This document shows positions 39,225-49,122 of a stretch of DNA of 64,000 nt, piece by piece. The notes under the pieces were generated by a model. It was not told the DNA's origin and did no database searches. It worked only from the letters and a program-made list of their open reading frames with translations. This stretch comes from Erwinia psidii (GTDB taxonomy: Bacteria > Pseudomonadota > Gammaproteobacteria > Enterobacterales > Enterobacteriaceae), in assembly GCF_003846135.1 (NCBI RefSeq), contig NZ_RHHM01000005.1, positions 211,009-275,008 of the forward strand, read 5' to 3'. The translations under genes were made by a program, and so were the position numbers. Position 1 is the first letter of the stretch; every line of letters starts with the position of its first letter.

Positions 39225-39304
39225 ACTTTAATCTCCCGTTTCCTCTTTACGACTTATTCGTATCTGAAAGTAATAATCCGTCATTTAATCAAACATAACT
39301 AACA

Positions 39305-39327
39305 GATAAGTATGTTGTAACTAAGGG
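39305..39327 (+). promoter_or_regulatory. Ter replication-arrest site in front of tus
   Basis: The stretch from 39305 contains ATAAGTATGTTGTAACTAA (39306-39324), which is identical over these 19 bases to E. coli TerB, with divergence only at the last bases (GGG instead of AGT). It lies ~9 bp upstream of the tus start codon with the same orientation to tus as TerB in E. coli, where Tus bound here also represses its own gene. Which fork direction is blocked was not worked out. Confidence 0.93.
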
Positions 39328-39335
39328 CCAATACC

Positions 39336-40259
39336 ATGAGCAGATATGATGCCGTTGAAAACCTTCGCCTCTGCGTGGCAGAACTCGAGAATGCACTGAG
39401 TTTATTCACTGTACAGGTACAGCAACAACGCCTGCTTTTCGCCAGAGTATTTGAATTACCGCCAGTTAAAAAAGGAGAAGATCACCGGAAGGTAACCGAA
39501 ATTAACGTGGTTCAGCACCTGGCTCAGCCTGCCTTGCAAATGGCCCTGACACATTATTGCCGGCTGTTTATGCAACATCAGTCTGAAACACTCAGTACAA
39601 AATCAGCCGTGCGTCTCCCCGGTGCTATTTGTATAGAAGCCAACTCGCAACATGCCGCTCTTATCAGATATCAGGTCCAAAGCATCAATAACCTCAAGGC
39701 GAAGCTTGAAAAGATAATTACGGTAGATTCTGGCGTCTCCAGCGAAGAAAGATTTGAGTTTGTTCACCAACAACTGCGCGGCCTGATTACCCTGAATGCC
39801 TACCGCACAATAACCGTGCTGGATAACGTTGATTCCGTCCGGTTTGGCTGGGCTAATAAGCATATTATAAAAAATGTTTCACGCCAGTCGATGCTCGACA
39901 AACTAAATAAAAGCATTCTGTCTGGCAGGAGTTCAACTCCATGGACCCGGGAACAGTGGGCCGAAAAATTGCAGGAAGAGATAGCGATGATTAATTCGTT
40001 GCCAGAAAAAGCTCGGCTTAAAATTAAGCGACCGGTAAAGGTACAGCCCATTGCAAGAGTATGGAATAAGCAACAACAGAAACAAACACAGCTGGCCTGC
40101 CCTTCTCCCCTGCTGATCCTTTGTGCTGATACCAGCGCAATACCTAAAACGGGAGAGTTATTAAATTACGATGCGAAGCGTATCGTTCACCGCTTTAAGC
40201 CTGAAGCCGAAACGCTCTATCCGGTGATCCCGCGCTTGCATCTTTACAGCGATCGGTGA
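39336..40259 (+). CDS. tus: DNA replication terminus site-binding protein Tus
   Basis: Tus binds Ter sites as a monomer and stops DnaB-driven forks from one side. The 307-residue product (E. coli 309) keeps the family landmarks: SRYDAVENL at the start, VARVF-like FARVFELPPVKK, AVRLPGAICIEA, LITLNAYRTITVLDNVDSVR, FGWANKHIIKN, TPWTREQWAEKLQEE, LKIKRPVKVQPIARVW and the end IPRLHLYSDR. The basic KIKRPVKVQPIARVW segment lies in the DNA groove in the E. coli structure. It is preceded by the Ter site and is convergent with fumC, as in E. coli. Confidence 0.97.
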   Translation: MSRYDAVENLRLCVAELENALSLFTVQVQQQRLLFARVFELPPVKKGEDHRKVTEINVVQHLAQPALQMALTHYCRLFMQHQSETLSTKSAVRLPGAICIEANSQHAALIRYQVQSINNLKAKLEKIITVDSGVSSEERFEFVHQQLRGLITLNAYRTITVLDNVDSVRFGWANKHIIKNVSRQSMLDKLNKSILSGRSSTPWTREQWAEKLQEEIAMINSLPEKARLKIKRPVKVQPIARVWNKQQQKQTQLACPSPLLILCADTSAIPKTGELLNYDAKRIVHRFKPEAETLYPVIPRLHLYSDR

Positions 40260-40293
40260 CGCTAACTTCTTAATCTGTCAAGGTTCCTGAGAA

Positions 40294-40325
40294 AAAACCA
40301 GCGGAATATTTTCCGCGCTGGTTTT
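40294..40325. terminator. Bidirectional terminator between tus and fumC
   Basis: AAAACCAGCG (40294-40303) pairs with CGCTGGTTTT (40316-40325). T-runs follow the stem on both strands (the plus-strand 3' arm ends TTTT; on the minus strand the arm ends TTTTTT), so it can serve both convergent genes. Confidence 0.8.
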
Positions 40326-40337
40326 ATCAAAAAAAAA

Positions 40338-41735
40338 TCACATTTTCATGCTACCAACCATATCTTTCGGACGAACCCAGGCATCAAATTCTTTTTCAGA
40401 AAGATAACCCAGTTTCAGTGCCGATGCTTTCAACGTCAGACCTTCTTTATGCGCTTTCTTGGCAATTTCCGCCGCTTTATCGTAGCCAATATGAGTATTT
40501 AATGCGGTAACCAGCATCAGGGACTCATTCAGCAATTGCGAAATACGGGCGTGTACCGGTTCAATTCCCACGGCGCAGTGATGATTAAAACTTGCAATAC
40601 CGTCAGCAAGCATTCGTACCGACTGTAAGAAGTTATGAATAATCATTGGACGATAGACATTCAGTTCGAAATTACCGGAAGCCCCCCCCAGATTAATCGC
40701 GACGTCATTCCCCATCACCTGGCAACAGAGCATGGTCATCGCCTCACACTGCGTCGGGTTAACTTTACCCGGCATGATTGAGCTTCCCGGCTCATTTTCC
40801 GGTATGGCTATTTCACCGATACCGCATCGTGGCCCTGATGACAGCCAGCGGACATCATTGGCTATCTTCATCAGCGAGGCGGCGAGGCCTTTGAGTGAAC
40901 CATGGGCGTGCACCAGCGCATCACAGGTGGCCAGCGCTTCAAATTTATTCGGCGCGGTGACAAAGGGCTGCGCGCTGATTTCCGCCAGCTCTTTTGCCAC
41001 CCTGACAGCATATTCCGGGTGGGTGTTGAGTCCGGTACCCACCGCCGTGCCACCCAGTGCCAGCTCGGCAAGGTGAGGAATCGTATGCTCAATGTGCCTG
41101 AGATTATAGCGAAGCATCGCTACCCAGCCAGAGATTTCCTGGCCCAGCGTCAGTGGCGTGGCATCCTGGAGATGAGTACGGCCAATTTTGACGATATCTT
41201 TAAAGGCTTCTGCTTTGGCATTAAGGGTTTCATCAAGCTCGCTGAGCGCAGGCAGCAACTGTTCCTTAAGAGCAATAACAGCAGCAACGTGCATTGCGGT
41301 CGGAAAGACATCGTTAGAACTCTGGCTTTTGTTGACGTCATCATTGGGATGCACCAGCCGGGACATACCACGTTCGCCGCCAAGCAGTTCACTGGCCCGG
41401 TTGGCAAGCACTTCATTCATATTCATATTGCTTTGCGTGCCGGAACCGGTTTGCCAGACTGCGAGCGGAAACTCGCCGTTATGTTTTTCTGCCAGCACTT
41501 CATCGGCAGCGGCGATAATCGCCCCGGCACGATCGTCCGGTAACAGACCTAAATCCTGATTTACCTTCGCGGCAGCACGCTTAGTCAGCGCCAGCGCGTG
41601 GATCAGTCCGGCAGGCATTTTTTCCGTGGAGATACGAAAATGTTCCAGTGAGCGCTGCGTCTGGGCGCCCCAAAGCTTTTCTGCCGGTACGTCAATCGGA
41701 CCCATTGAATCTTTTTCAATGCGATTACTCGCCAT
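40338..41735 (-). CDS. fumC: Fumarate hydratase class II FumC
   Basis: FumC is the iron-free, oxidation-stable fumarase of the citric acid cycle. The 465-residue product (E. coli 467) matches throughout: [20 protein letters not shown], the catalytic segments [49 protein letters not shown] and the superfamily signature [18 protein letters not shown] 41735 is chosen because AGGAGA lies five to six bases upstream; the adjacent ATG at 41738 is too close to it. It is divergent from manA, as in E. coli (which also has fumA between them; absent here). Confidence 0.97.
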   Translation of the reverse strand: MASNRIEKDSMGPIDVPAEKLWGAQTQRSLEHFRISTEKMPAGLIHALALTKRAAAKVNQDLGLLPDDRAGAIIAAADEVLAEKHNGEFPLAVWQTGSGTQSNMNMNEVLANRASELLGGERGMSRLVHPNDDVNKSQSSNDVFPTAMHVAAVIALKEQLLPALSELDETLNAKAEAFKDIVKIGRTHLQDATPLTLGQEISGWVAMLRYNLRHIEHTIPHLAELALGGTAVGTGLNTHPEYAVRVAKELAEISAQPFVTAPNKFEALATCDALVHAHGSLKGLAASLMKIANDVRWLSSGPRCGIGEIAIPENEPGSSIMPGKVNPTQCEAMTMLCCQVMGNDVAINLGGASGNFELNVYRPMIIHNFLQSVRMLADGIASFNHHCAVGIEPVHARISQLLNESLMLVTALNTHIGYDKAAEIAKKAHKEGLTLKASALKLGYLSEKEFDAWVRPKDMVGSMKM

Positions 41736-41936
41736 CATTCTCTCCTCTGGTTGATTGGCAGGAACGGCTGCCTGTATTCTATTCTGTTCCCACCGGATTT
41801 CAGCGCGGGCAGTAGTTTTGCATACAATGATTTAACATTATGCGACCCATCCGTCTTTTCTGCACCGCAGGTTCTCTTCGGGACGCTGTTTTCTGCTTTA
41901 ATAATCGTAGCGAACGCCAGACATTGATGAGTTAAT

Positions 41937-43121
41937 ATGCACAAATTAATCAATTCATTACAGAACTATGCCTGGGGCAGTCGTCATGCCCTGGCTGATT
42001 TATATGGCATTGTCGATCCTCAACAGCGGCCTGTGGCTGAGATGTGGATGGGCGCGCATCCGAAAAGCCCTTCTTTTATTGTCACCGCAGAAAGTGAAAC
42101 ATGTTCACTTCGTGAAGTTATCGCCAAAGATAGCAAGCGCCTTCTGGGTCATGAAGTGGCAGCCCGGTTTGGTGAATTACCGTTTTTATTCAAAGTAATT
42201 TGCGCCGATCAGCCACTTTCCATCCAGGTGCATCCCAGTAAGGCTGCGGCAGAAGCAGGTTTTGCCCGTGAAAATGGTGCCGGAATACCACTCTCTGCCC
42301 CTGAGCGCAATTACAAAGACGCTAACCACAAGCCAGAGCTGGTTTTTGCCCTGACGCCCTTCCTCGCCATGAATGGCTTTCGGGAACGACATGAAATCGT
42401 TTCACTGCTGCAGCCCATCGCTGGTGCCCACCCGGCTATCGGCCATTTTTTGCAGTCAACCACCTGTGGCCTTGCTGAGCTGTTTTCCGCACTGCTTTCC
42501 ATGCAGGGAGATGAAAAGCAACGGGCATTGGATGTGCTGAAAGCCAGACTTTGTGGCCAGAATGACCAACCCTGGCGCACGGTAAAAAAAATAGCGGAAT
42601 ACTATCCTGATGACAGCGGCCTGTTTTCACCACTGCTGTTGAATGTGATTGAATTGCAGCCCGGTGAGGCGATGTTTCTGTTTGCAGGCACTCCCCATGC
42701 CTATCTGGAAGGGGTCGCACTGGAAGTGATGGCCAACTCTGACAACGTCCTGCGGGCGGGGCTGACGCCAAAGCATATCGATATCCGGGAGCTGATGGCC
42801 AACCTGACATTTGCAGCAAAACCCTTCACCAATCTGCTCACTCAGCCAGTACGGGAAGGACATTCGCTTTTTTTCCCGGTTCCGGTGGCAGATTTTGCCT
42901 TCTCATTGCACCAGCTCAGCGAGACGCCGCTTACGCTCGCGCAGCAAAGCGCCGCCATTCTCTTTTGCGTTGATGGCCAGACGCAAATCAACGATGGTCA
43001 CAGCCGTCTGACCCTGGAACCGGGGGAATCCTGCTTTATCCCCGCAAACAGATCGCCCGTCACCCTTTGCGGCAAGGGACGTACTGCCAGAGTTTACAAC
43101 CAGCCAGGAGATTACGGCTGA
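41937..43121 (+). CDS. manA: Mannose-6-phosphate isomerase ManA
   Basis: ManA is a zinc enzyme converting mannose-6-phosphate and fructose-6-phosphate, needed for mannose use and for making GDP-mannose for polysaccharides. The 394-residue product (E. coli 391) has the type I cupin fold: the N-terminal KLINSLQNYAWGS, the zinc ligands in LSIQVHPSK (Q and H) and ERNYKDANHKPELVFAL, PHAYLEGVALEVMANSDNVL and the C-terminal cupin strand with PGESCFIPAN. It stands between fumC and ydgA as in E. coli. Confidence 0.96.
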   Translation: MHKLINSLQNYAWGSRHALADLYGIVDPQQRPVAEMWMGAHPKSPSFIVTAESETCSLREVIAKDSKRLLGHEVAARFGELPFLFKVICADQPLSIQVHPSKAAAEAGFARENGAGIPLSAPERNYKDANHKPELVFALTPFLAMNGFRERHEIVSLLQPIAGAHPAIGHFLQSTTCGLAELFSALLSMQGDEKQRALDVLKARLCGQNDQPWRTVKKIAEYYPDDSGLFSPLLLNVIELQPGEAMFLFAGTPHAYLEGVALEVMANSDNVLRAGLTPKHIDIRELMANLTFAAKPFTNLLTQPVREGHSLFFPVPVADFAFSLHQLSETPLTLAQQSAAILFCVDGQTQINDGHSRLTLEPGESCFIPANRSPVTLCGKGRTARVYNQPGDYG

Positions 43122-43291
43122 CGTAAATAACCACAATTGCTATTATCAACCAGGTTAATAAACTTTCTGTTCTGCCTGTGACCTGGCTGGGCAGCCGGAA
43201 CAGGGATGAGATTATGACGTATTTTACTTCGTGGGACGTTACCGGCTAGGCTTTGCCAGGCAAGCGACTTAAATAAAGGACAATGTTACAG

Positions 43292-44794
43292 ATGAAGAAA
43301 ACAAAAATAGCAGTGAGTGTGGTAGTTGCGCTTGGTGCGATCTGGACCGCAGCAGCGTGGCAGACCGGCAAACAGCTGGAAAAAAACCTCGATCAGGTGG
43401 TACAGAATGCCAATGCACGTATTAACGAAATATCGCCGGAAAGCCGCCTGCATCTGAGCGTTCAGGATTACCAGCGAGGCATATTCAGCAGTCGCGTTCG
43501 CGCGGTGATACAGTCCAGTTCGCAAACTGAAGATAACGCGCTGATCAAACCGGGACAAAGTATTGTTTTGGATGAAAGAATTGATCACGGCCCTTTCCCG
43601 TTTGCCCAGTTAAAAAAGGGTAATCTGCTGCCCAGTATGGCATCCGTTCACAGTCAGTTAGAAAACACCGATGCAGTGAAGAAGCTTTTCGAAATAACCA
43701 AAGGGCAATCCATTGTCCAGATAGAAACGCGGGTGGGTTATGGTGGTAACACCGTCTCCGATATCATGCTGCTGCCGGTGGATTACAGCAATCAGCAGAC
43801 CAGCGAACATTTTGCCTCCAGCGGAGGAACCCTGCGTATCAGTGCTGACAGTAAAGGGGATAAAGTTGACTTCAGCGGTAAGGTGGACAGCCTGACACTT
43901 ACCGCTAAAAACCAGCTGAATATGCCAGTGGTATTCACCGGCAACGGCCTTGACATGAGTGGCGAGACGCAGCTTAGCCCGGAAGGAATGCGCATTGGCG
44001 ATCAGAGCATCAGCCTGAAAAACCTTACGGCGGCGGTCGATGGGCAGCCCGCTTTCAACGCTGAGGGCATGAACGGAAAATCGTCATTCAGCACTGATAA
44101 CAGCCTGGTTTCCGGCAATATCGACTATACGCTTGACTCCCTTAAGATACAGGACCAGCCGTTTGGTCAGGGGAAACTGGCGATTAAACTGTCGAAGTTT
44201 GATGCCAACGGCATGAAAGCCTTCTCAGAAAACTACAATCGTCAGGCCCAGGCGCTGGCCAACGATCCCAGCCTCAGCAACAATCCTGAGCTGTACCAGC
44301 AGCGCCTCAGTCAGGTGCTGAGTACCAACCTCCCCTTATTGCTCAAAGGCAATCCGCAGCTGGATATTGCACCTCTCAGCTGGAAAAATGCCCGCGGTGA
44401 GAGCAGCCTTAATCTTGCCGTGCAGTTTAAGGATCCGGCCTCCGGTGCAGCACAGCCGCAAAATGTCACCGAGGCGGTGGATAAGATACTGAAAACGCTG
44501 GATGGCAAACTGTCGATATCCATGGAGATGGCAACTGAGCTGATGACTCATGTGGCAATGGCTGAGGGACACAAGCAGGATGAGGCCGCCAAACTGGCAG
44601 AACAGCAGGTGAAAGGCATGGCGGCAATGGGGCAGATCTTCCATCTCACCACTCAGAAAGACAACAATATCATCAGCACGCTGCAATACGCTGACGGTCA
44701 GGTGACGATGAACGGTGAGAAAATGACGCCAGACCAGTTCTTCTCACGCTATATGCTGGGCGGCGCTGCACCAGCGCAGGTTCCCGCACCATAA
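43292..44794 (+). CDS. ydgA: DUF945 family protein YdgA
   Basis: A 500-residue protein with one N-terminal membrane anchor or signal (VSVVVALGAIWTAAAW, about 7-22) and a large predicted periplasmic domain. It matches E. coli YdgA in GKQLE..., DHGPFPFAQLKKGNLLPSMA, NNPELYQQRL, LDIAPLSWKNARGESSLNL and DATEL/MATELMTHVA. The family has been linked to motility and swarming, without a defined biochemical role. ATG 43292 gives the family start; ATG 43283 is in frame and has AAAGGA only two bases before it. A clear terminator follows. Confidence 0.92.
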   Translation: MKKTKIAVSVVVALGAIWTAAAWQTGKQLEKNLDQVVQNANARINEISPESRLHLSVQDYQRGIFSSRVRAVIQSSSQTEDNALIKPGQSIVLDERIDHGPFPFAQLKKGNLLPSMASVHSQLENTDAVKKLFEITKGQSIVQIETRVGYGGNTVSDIMLLPVDYSNQQTSEHFASSGGTLRISADSKGDKVDFSGKVDSLTLTAKNQLNMPVVFTGNGLDMSGETQLSPEGMRIGDQSISLKNLTAAVDGQPAFNAEGMNGKSSFSTDNSLVSGNIDYTLDSLKIQDQPFGQGKLAIKLSKFDANGMKAFSENYNRQAQALANDPSLSNNPELYQQRLSQVLSTNLPLLLKGNPQLDIAPLSWKNARGESSLNLAVQFKDPASGAAQPQNVTEAVDKILKTLDGKLSISMEMATELMTHVAMAEGHKQDEAAKLAEQQVKGMAAMGQIFHLTTQKDNNIISTLQYADGQVTMNGEKMTPDQFFSRYMLGGAAPAQVPAP

Positions 44795-44826
44795 GTCGTG
44801 TGAAAGGCAATGGACAACGACCTTCA

Positions 44827-44850
44827 GGGCGCGAATTCAGCGCCCTTTTT
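44827..44850 (+). terminator. Rho-independent terminator of ydgA
   Basis: GGGCGC-GAATTCA-GCGCCC followed by TTTTT, 32 bp after the ydgA stop codon and just before the convergent HAD gene. Confidence 0.88.
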
Positions 44851-44855
44851 ACTCC

Positions 44856-45485
44856 TTAAAGCCTGTTGAGATTAAGCATATCGGCCGGTGTCTGAAATAG
44901 ACTGTAAGGATTTGTTCGCCGGAGTACTTCAGCCTCAGTGTATCCCCAGGCGACCGCGCCAAACGACATACCCAGACGACCGGCAGCCTCAGCGTCCCTG
45001 ATTTCATCACCAATATAAATCGCCTGCGTCCGATCAACGTGTGTTTTCTTCAGGATACGCCGGATACGATGGGCCTTTCCGAAAAGCGAGGAGCCACACT
45101 CCACCGTACTGAAATGCCTCACCAAATCCCTGCCCAACACTGCTTCAACGTTTTCAAATGAGTTCGATGTTGCAATGGCCAGTTCAACGGGCTGCTGCAA
45201 TAGCGCGTGCAGGACAGCGGCCATATTCGGAAACGGTTCTATTTCGCTGATGCGCTGACGCATGATTTTGCGAAAATCCGACAGTACCGCAGGGACTTTC
45301 CACAGCGGCAGCTGCAGTTCCCGAAGCACCTCGGTTGCGCTCTTACTTCGCAGCGCGTCTAACCCCTCCGGGTTAACCTGACGAAAACCATGCCTGGCCG
45401 CGAGTCCGTTAAGCGAATCGGTAAAAACCGGCCAGCTATCGGCGAGTGTGCCGTCAAAATCAAAAATCACCAGCTTTATTGTCAT
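44856..45485 (-). CDS. HAD-superfamily hydrolase, phosphoglycolate phosphatase-like
   Basis: A 209-residue haloacid-dehalogenase enzyme. Motif I DFDGTLADS (9-17) has both aspartates (nucleophile Asp9, acid Asp11), motif II is the IATSN segment (about 100), motif III the lysine in FGKAHRIRRIL, and motif IV GDEIRDAEAA. A small helical cap lies between motifs I and II, as in Gph-type phosphatases. Substrate is unknown; a small sugar or glycolate phosphate is likely. Start 45485 gives the normal family N-terminus; ATGs at 45494 and 45497 are alternatives. Confidence 0.88.
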   Translation of the reverse strand: MTIKLVIFDFDGTLADSWPVFTDSLNGLAARHGFRQVNPEGLDALRSKSATEVLRELQLPLWKVPAVLSDFRKIMRQRISEIEPFPNMAAVLHALLQQPVELAIATSNSFENVEAVLGRDLVRHFSTVECGSSLFGKAHRIRRILKKTHVDRTQAIYIGDEIRDAEAAGRLGMSFGAVAWGYTEAEVLRRTNPYSLFQTPADMLNLNRL

Positions 45486-45829
45486 GGATTTCATCATGTT
45501 TATGTGCGATACGCCCAATGTTGCAATAGTGCTCAGGGGGGTGCAAGTATTTTTCTGTGGCCGTGACGGGGGGTTATATCTGTCACCGGATTGCACTAAG
45601 ATTTGACTGTGTGGCAACTTGATGTGCTGACAGTATTTCGCCAGTTCGGGGATACAGTCGCTCCTCAATATCAGGTAACCTGAGGTTTGCCGCCGCGGTA
45701 TGTCCGCGCTGTATGCCGGTTTCGAATTTGCCAAACGCCGGGAGAGTGATGAATTACCGGCCTTGCCTGATTCACTGATTCAGACAGCAGAGCCACTATA
45801 TGCTGTCGTCCAATTCCCTGAAGGGCTGA
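45486..45829. other. Divergent region HAD gene / metallophosphoesterase
   Basis: 344 bp, carrying promoters for both genes by position. The HAD frame stays open upstream to 45734, but that part has no family likeness. No other gene or dyad is supported. Confidence 0.45.
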
Positions 45830-46567
45830 ATGATAAAACTTGCCGTCATTTCCGATATACATGGAAACGTTACCGCTCTCGATGCGGTACTTGCTGATAT
45901 TCAGAAAAAAAATGTCGATACGATCGTTAATCTGGGTGACATTTGTTCAGGTCCTCTTTTTCCCTCTGAAACCCTTGACAGAGTAATGGCGTTGAATATC
46001 CCAACAATAAGGGGAAATCATGAGCGTCAGTTGCTTGAACTGACTTATGCACAAATGAGTCTTTCGGATAAGTATGCCGCCGGCCAACTCAAAGACCACC
46101 ATTGGGCATGGTTAAAATCCCTGCCTGTGGCTCTGCGGCTCCATCAGGATCTACTACTTGTACATGGCACACCTGAAAACGACATGACGTATTTTCTGCA
46201 TACGGTGACGGCTGTGGGAGTGAGAGAAGCAACACCTGAAGAGATTACTCACCGTGCAGGAGCATCAGATGCGAAAGTCATCCTGTGTGGGCATACCCAT
46301 CTGCCGCGCAGGGTCAGACTGGATAATGGCTGTTTGCTTCTCAATCCGGGCAGTGTTGGTCTGCCGGCATACGCTGATGATAATCCTTATCCACACCTTA
46401 TTGAAAATGGCACTCCGCACGCACGATATGCAATCATCACAAAAACAGATAACGGATGGGAGATGGAATTTGTCGCCGTGGAATATGACTGGGCTTTCGC
46501 GTCTCAGGCGGCTGCCTGCCATGGCCGTGACGACTGGGCAAAATGTATCCTGACAGGCTATTGCTGA
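45830..46567 (+). CDS. Calcineurin-type metallophosphoesterase
   Basis: A 245-residue cytoplasmic phosphoesterase of the YfcE/MPP family. All metal-binding motifs are present in order: SDIHGN (8-13), NLGDICSGP (about 34-42), RGNHE (about 61-65), the histidine in LLVHGTPEND, and CGHTHLPRR. Such enzymes cleave phosphodiesters or phosphoesters with two metal ions; the natural substrate is not evident. AAGGGC precedes the ATG. The gene stands alone, divergent from the HAD gene. Confidence 0.9.
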   Translation: MIKLAVISDIHGNVTALDAVLADIQKKNVDTIVNLGDICSGPLFPSETLDRVMALNIPTIRGNHERQLLELTYAQMSLSDKYAAGQLKDHHWAWLKSLPVALRLHQDLLLVHGTPENDMTYFLHTVTAVGVREATPEEITHRAGASDAKVILCGHTHLPRRVRLDNGCLLLNPGSVGLPAYADDNPYPHLIENGTPHARYAIITKTDNGWEMEFVAVEYDWAFASQAAACHGRDDWAKCILTGYC

Positions 46568-46940
46568 AAAAGATGTCAAACCGCAGGCAACGTAACGTAT
46601 TGTGCAATCAGCCACTGAAGCCGGGTATTTAGTGAGAAACGCCAGGCTCACCACAGGTGCGCCATCTTCTTCTGATGATGGTTATCAGGGTAAGTCCTGC
46701 CCACCCTGAAACGTTTAAACAGCGTTAGGGGGCAATCAGCCGGAAATATACGCAACGGGATATAATCTGCCATCCTTATCAAATATCAATCCGCCTGCCG
46801 CGAAAGTTGCAGTTCCGTATGACTCGCCCCAGCTCAAATAATCCACTTTTAACCAGTGAATGACGCAATTTTCTGGTAAATGAGACTCAGATGTTTTTAT
46901 ACTGTTGCGCACTTGAACGCAAAAAACAGAGTGCATCAGC
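46568..46940. other. Gap upstream of add
   Basis: 373 bp. The right part must contain the add promoter. A minus-strand open frame (46736-46942) has protein-like composition near its end (GLIFDKDGRLYPVAYIS) but no recognisable family and no clear ribosome-binding site; it may be a gene remnant. Confidence 0.4.
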
Positions 46941-47939
46941 ATGATCGACAGCCAGCTCCCCCTTACCGATATTCACCGTCATCTTGATGGCAATATCCGT
47001 GCGCAAACCATCCTCGATTTAGGACGTCAGCACAACCTTACCCTGCCTGCCTCAACGCTTGAGGCGTTGCGTCCGCATGTGCAGGTAACGCAGAACGAGC
47101 CGGACCTGCTCAGCTTCCTGCATAAACTGGACTGGGGTGTTAAAGTGCTGGCCTCACTGGATGACTGCCGCCGCGTGGCGCTGGAAAACGTTGAGGATGC
47201 AGCCCTTGCCGGGATCCATTATGCAGAGCTGCGGTTTTCTCCCGGTTATATGGCGATGACACATCAGCTGCCAGTGGCAGGCGTGGTGGAAGCGGTGATT
47301 GACGGGATCCGCGCCGGGTGCCAGCAACAGGATATTGACGTGCGTCTGATTGGCATTATGAGTCGCACCTTCGGTGAAGAAGCCTGCCGGCGTGAACTGG
47401 AAGGATTACTGGCTCACCGTGACGGTATTACCGCGCTGGATCTGGCCGGTGATGAACTGGGTTTCCCCGGCAGCCAGTTTATCAGCCACTTCCACCGGGC
47501 GCGTGATGCCGGTTTGCGCATCACCGTTCATGCCGGGGAAGCCGCCGGCCCGGAAAGTATCTGGCAGGCAATACGTGAACTGGGTGCCGAGCGTATCGGT
47601 CACGGGGTAAAAGCGGTTGAGGATCCGGCACTGATGGATTTTATGGCGGAACATCAGATTGGGCTGGAATCCTGCCTGACCTCAAATATCCAGACCAGCA
47701 CGGTTGCATCCCTTGCACGTCATCCGCTGGCGACGTTCCTCAATCACGGTATCCTGGCCACCATTAACACCGACGATCCGGCGGTTCAGGGTATTGAACT
47801 GGCCCATGAATATCAGGTCGCCGCGCCGGCGGCGGGACTGAGTAAGGCGCAAATCCGCACCGCCCAGGATAATGGCCTGAAAATTGCGTTTCTCAGTGAA
47901 AGAGAAAGAGAGGCTATACGATCCAGGGTGACTGGCTGA
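46941..47939 (+). CDS. add: Adenosine deaminase Add
   Basis: Add deaminates adenosine and deoxyadenosine to inosine forms in purine salvage. The 332-residue product (E. coli 333) has the zinc and active-site motifs: HRHLDGN (12-18), LIGIMSRTF, the [15 protein letters not shown] segment with the zinc histidine and catalytic glutamate, [12 protein letters not shown] and the paired aspartates in [11 protein letters not shown]. It links to the guaD/hpxO purine genes only in function, not in position. It is convergent with ydgJ, as in E. coli. Confidence 0.97.
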   Translation: MIDSQLPLTDIHRHLDGNIRAQTILDLGRQHNLTLPASTLEALRPHVQVTQNEPDLLSFLHKLDWGVKVLASLDDCRRVALENVEDAALAGIHYAELRFSPGYMAMTHQLPVAGVVEAVIDGIRAGCQQQDIDVRLIGIMSRTFGEEACRRELEGLLAHRDGITALDLAGDELGFPGSQFISHFHRARDAGLRITVHAGEAAGPESIWQAIRELGAERIGHGVKAVEDPALMDFMAEHQIGLESCLTSNIQTSTVASLARHPLATFLNHGILATINTDDPAVQGIELAHEYQVAAPAAGLSKAQIRTAQDNGLKIAFLSEREREAIRSRVTG

Positions 47940-47964
47940 TTTCAGCACGCGACGGATATCTAAC

Positions 47965-47990
47965 GGTGTCGGGACCTGCTCCCGACCACC
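47965..47990. terminator. Hairpin between convergent add and ydgJ
   Basis: GGTG-TCGGGA pairs with TCCCGA-C-CACC (one bulged base) with loop CCTGC, followed by ATGTTTACTT on the plus strand. It can terminate either transcript. Confidence 0.55.
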
Positions 47991-47994
47991 ATGT

Positions 47995-49038
47995 TTACTT
48001 CAGTGACATCGTCTGACGCTTCTCCGCCGATTGCAGTCCAAGCTCAATCAACTCCATAACCTGAATCGCTTCTTCGGCGGTCACCGGATTGTTGCCATTA
48101 CCGAGAATGGCATCCCGCATCCCGGCGTAATAAGCCGGATAGTTACCGGGAATGGTCAGCAGCGTTTCTTCCACCAACATTCCATTATCACTGACTGACG
48201 TCACCACGCCATCACGCATATCGTAACCCCACGCTTCCTTTGGCAAACGGGCACCGGACTTCAGACAGTCCTCCTGCGGATCGAGTCCCCACTTGACATA
48301 GCTGCCTTTGGTTCCATGCACCTGATAGCGTGGTGATTCCGCTGCCACCAGCATACTGGCATGAAGCACGACCCGGCGCTGAGGCCAGGTCAGCACGGCA
48401 TGAAAATAGTCGGTGGTTTGCGCACCGGGACGCAGATCGGTCATATCAACATTGATGGCGACCGGTGAGCCAAACAGTTGTAGTGCCTGGTCAATCAAGT
48501 GGGGGGCCAGATCGTACCACAGGCCACTACCCACGCCCTTCTGTTCACGCCAGCGGTCACGCACTTCCGGCCGGAAACGGTCAAAATGCGACTCGAAATA
48601 GCGCACGTCGCCCAGTGTACCTTGTGCCAACAGGTTTTTGAGGGTCAGAAAATCACTGTCCCAACGGCGATTGTGAAACACCGACAACATCAGCCCTTTG
48701 GCTTTCGCCAGCATACCAAGTTCGCGCGCTTGTGACAGTGTAACGGTAAAAGGCTTGTCCACCACCACGTGTTTCCCGGCGTTAAGTGCCGCTCTGGCCA
48801 GCGGAAAATGAGTGTCATTGGGGGTGGGGATAACAACCAGCTGTAGCGAGGGATCCTCAAACAGCGCCTGCGGATCGGCAACCACGCGGGCGGCGGGCCA
48901 GTCGGCGTGAACTTTAGTGGCATTGCTGCTGGAAACGACGCTCAGTTCCAGTCCGGCCGTGCCCACAATTAACGGCGCATGAAAAGTCTTGCTGGCAAAA
49001 CCGTAACCGACCAGCCCTACACGAATTTTTTCGCTCAT
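47995..49038 (-). CDS. ydgJ: Gfo/Idh/MocA family oxidoreductase YdgJ
   Basis: A 347-residue NAD(P)-dependent dehydrogenase matching E. coli YdgJ (346). The N-terminal Rossmann motif is VGLVGYGFASKTFHAPLI; next come PTPNDTHFPLA, the EKP-type motif here VVVDKPFTVT, FHNRRWDSDFL, and the C-terminal FESHFDRFRPEVRDRWRE. Family members act on sugars or inositols; this one's substrate is unknown. ATG 49038 has AGGAG six bases upstream. Between it and ydgK, where E. coli has blr and cnu, this genome has the arabinose locus. Confidence 0.94.
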   Translation of the reverse strand: MSEKIRVGLVGYGFASKTFHAPLIVGTAGLELSVVSSSNATKVHADWPAARVVADPQALFEDPSLQLVVIPTPNDTHFPLARAALNAGKHVVVDKPFTVTLSQARELGMLAKAKGLMLSVFHNRRWDSDFLTLKNLLAQGTLGDVRYFESHFDRFRPEVRDRWREQKGVGSGLWYDLAPHLIDQALQLFGSPVAINVDMTDLRPGAQTTDYFHAVLTWPQRRVVLHASMLVAAESPRYQVHGTKGSYVKWGLDPQEDCLKSGARLPKEAWGYDMRDGVVTSVSDNGMLVEETLLTIPGNYPAYYAGMRDAILGNGNNPVTAEEAIQVMELIELGLQSAEKRQTMSLK

Positions 49039-49122
49039 TTGCACTCCTTTTGTCTGTCACCATGATGATTTAAGACCATTAACCGGCTAAGGACAAGCAG
49101 GAATACCCCTGAACTGCACGGT

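Noticed and set aside
46736..46942. Minus-strand open frame of 68 codons upstream of add
   Set aside because: The end looks protein-like, but there is no ribosome-binding site, no recognised family, and it covers the region where the add promoter must lie.
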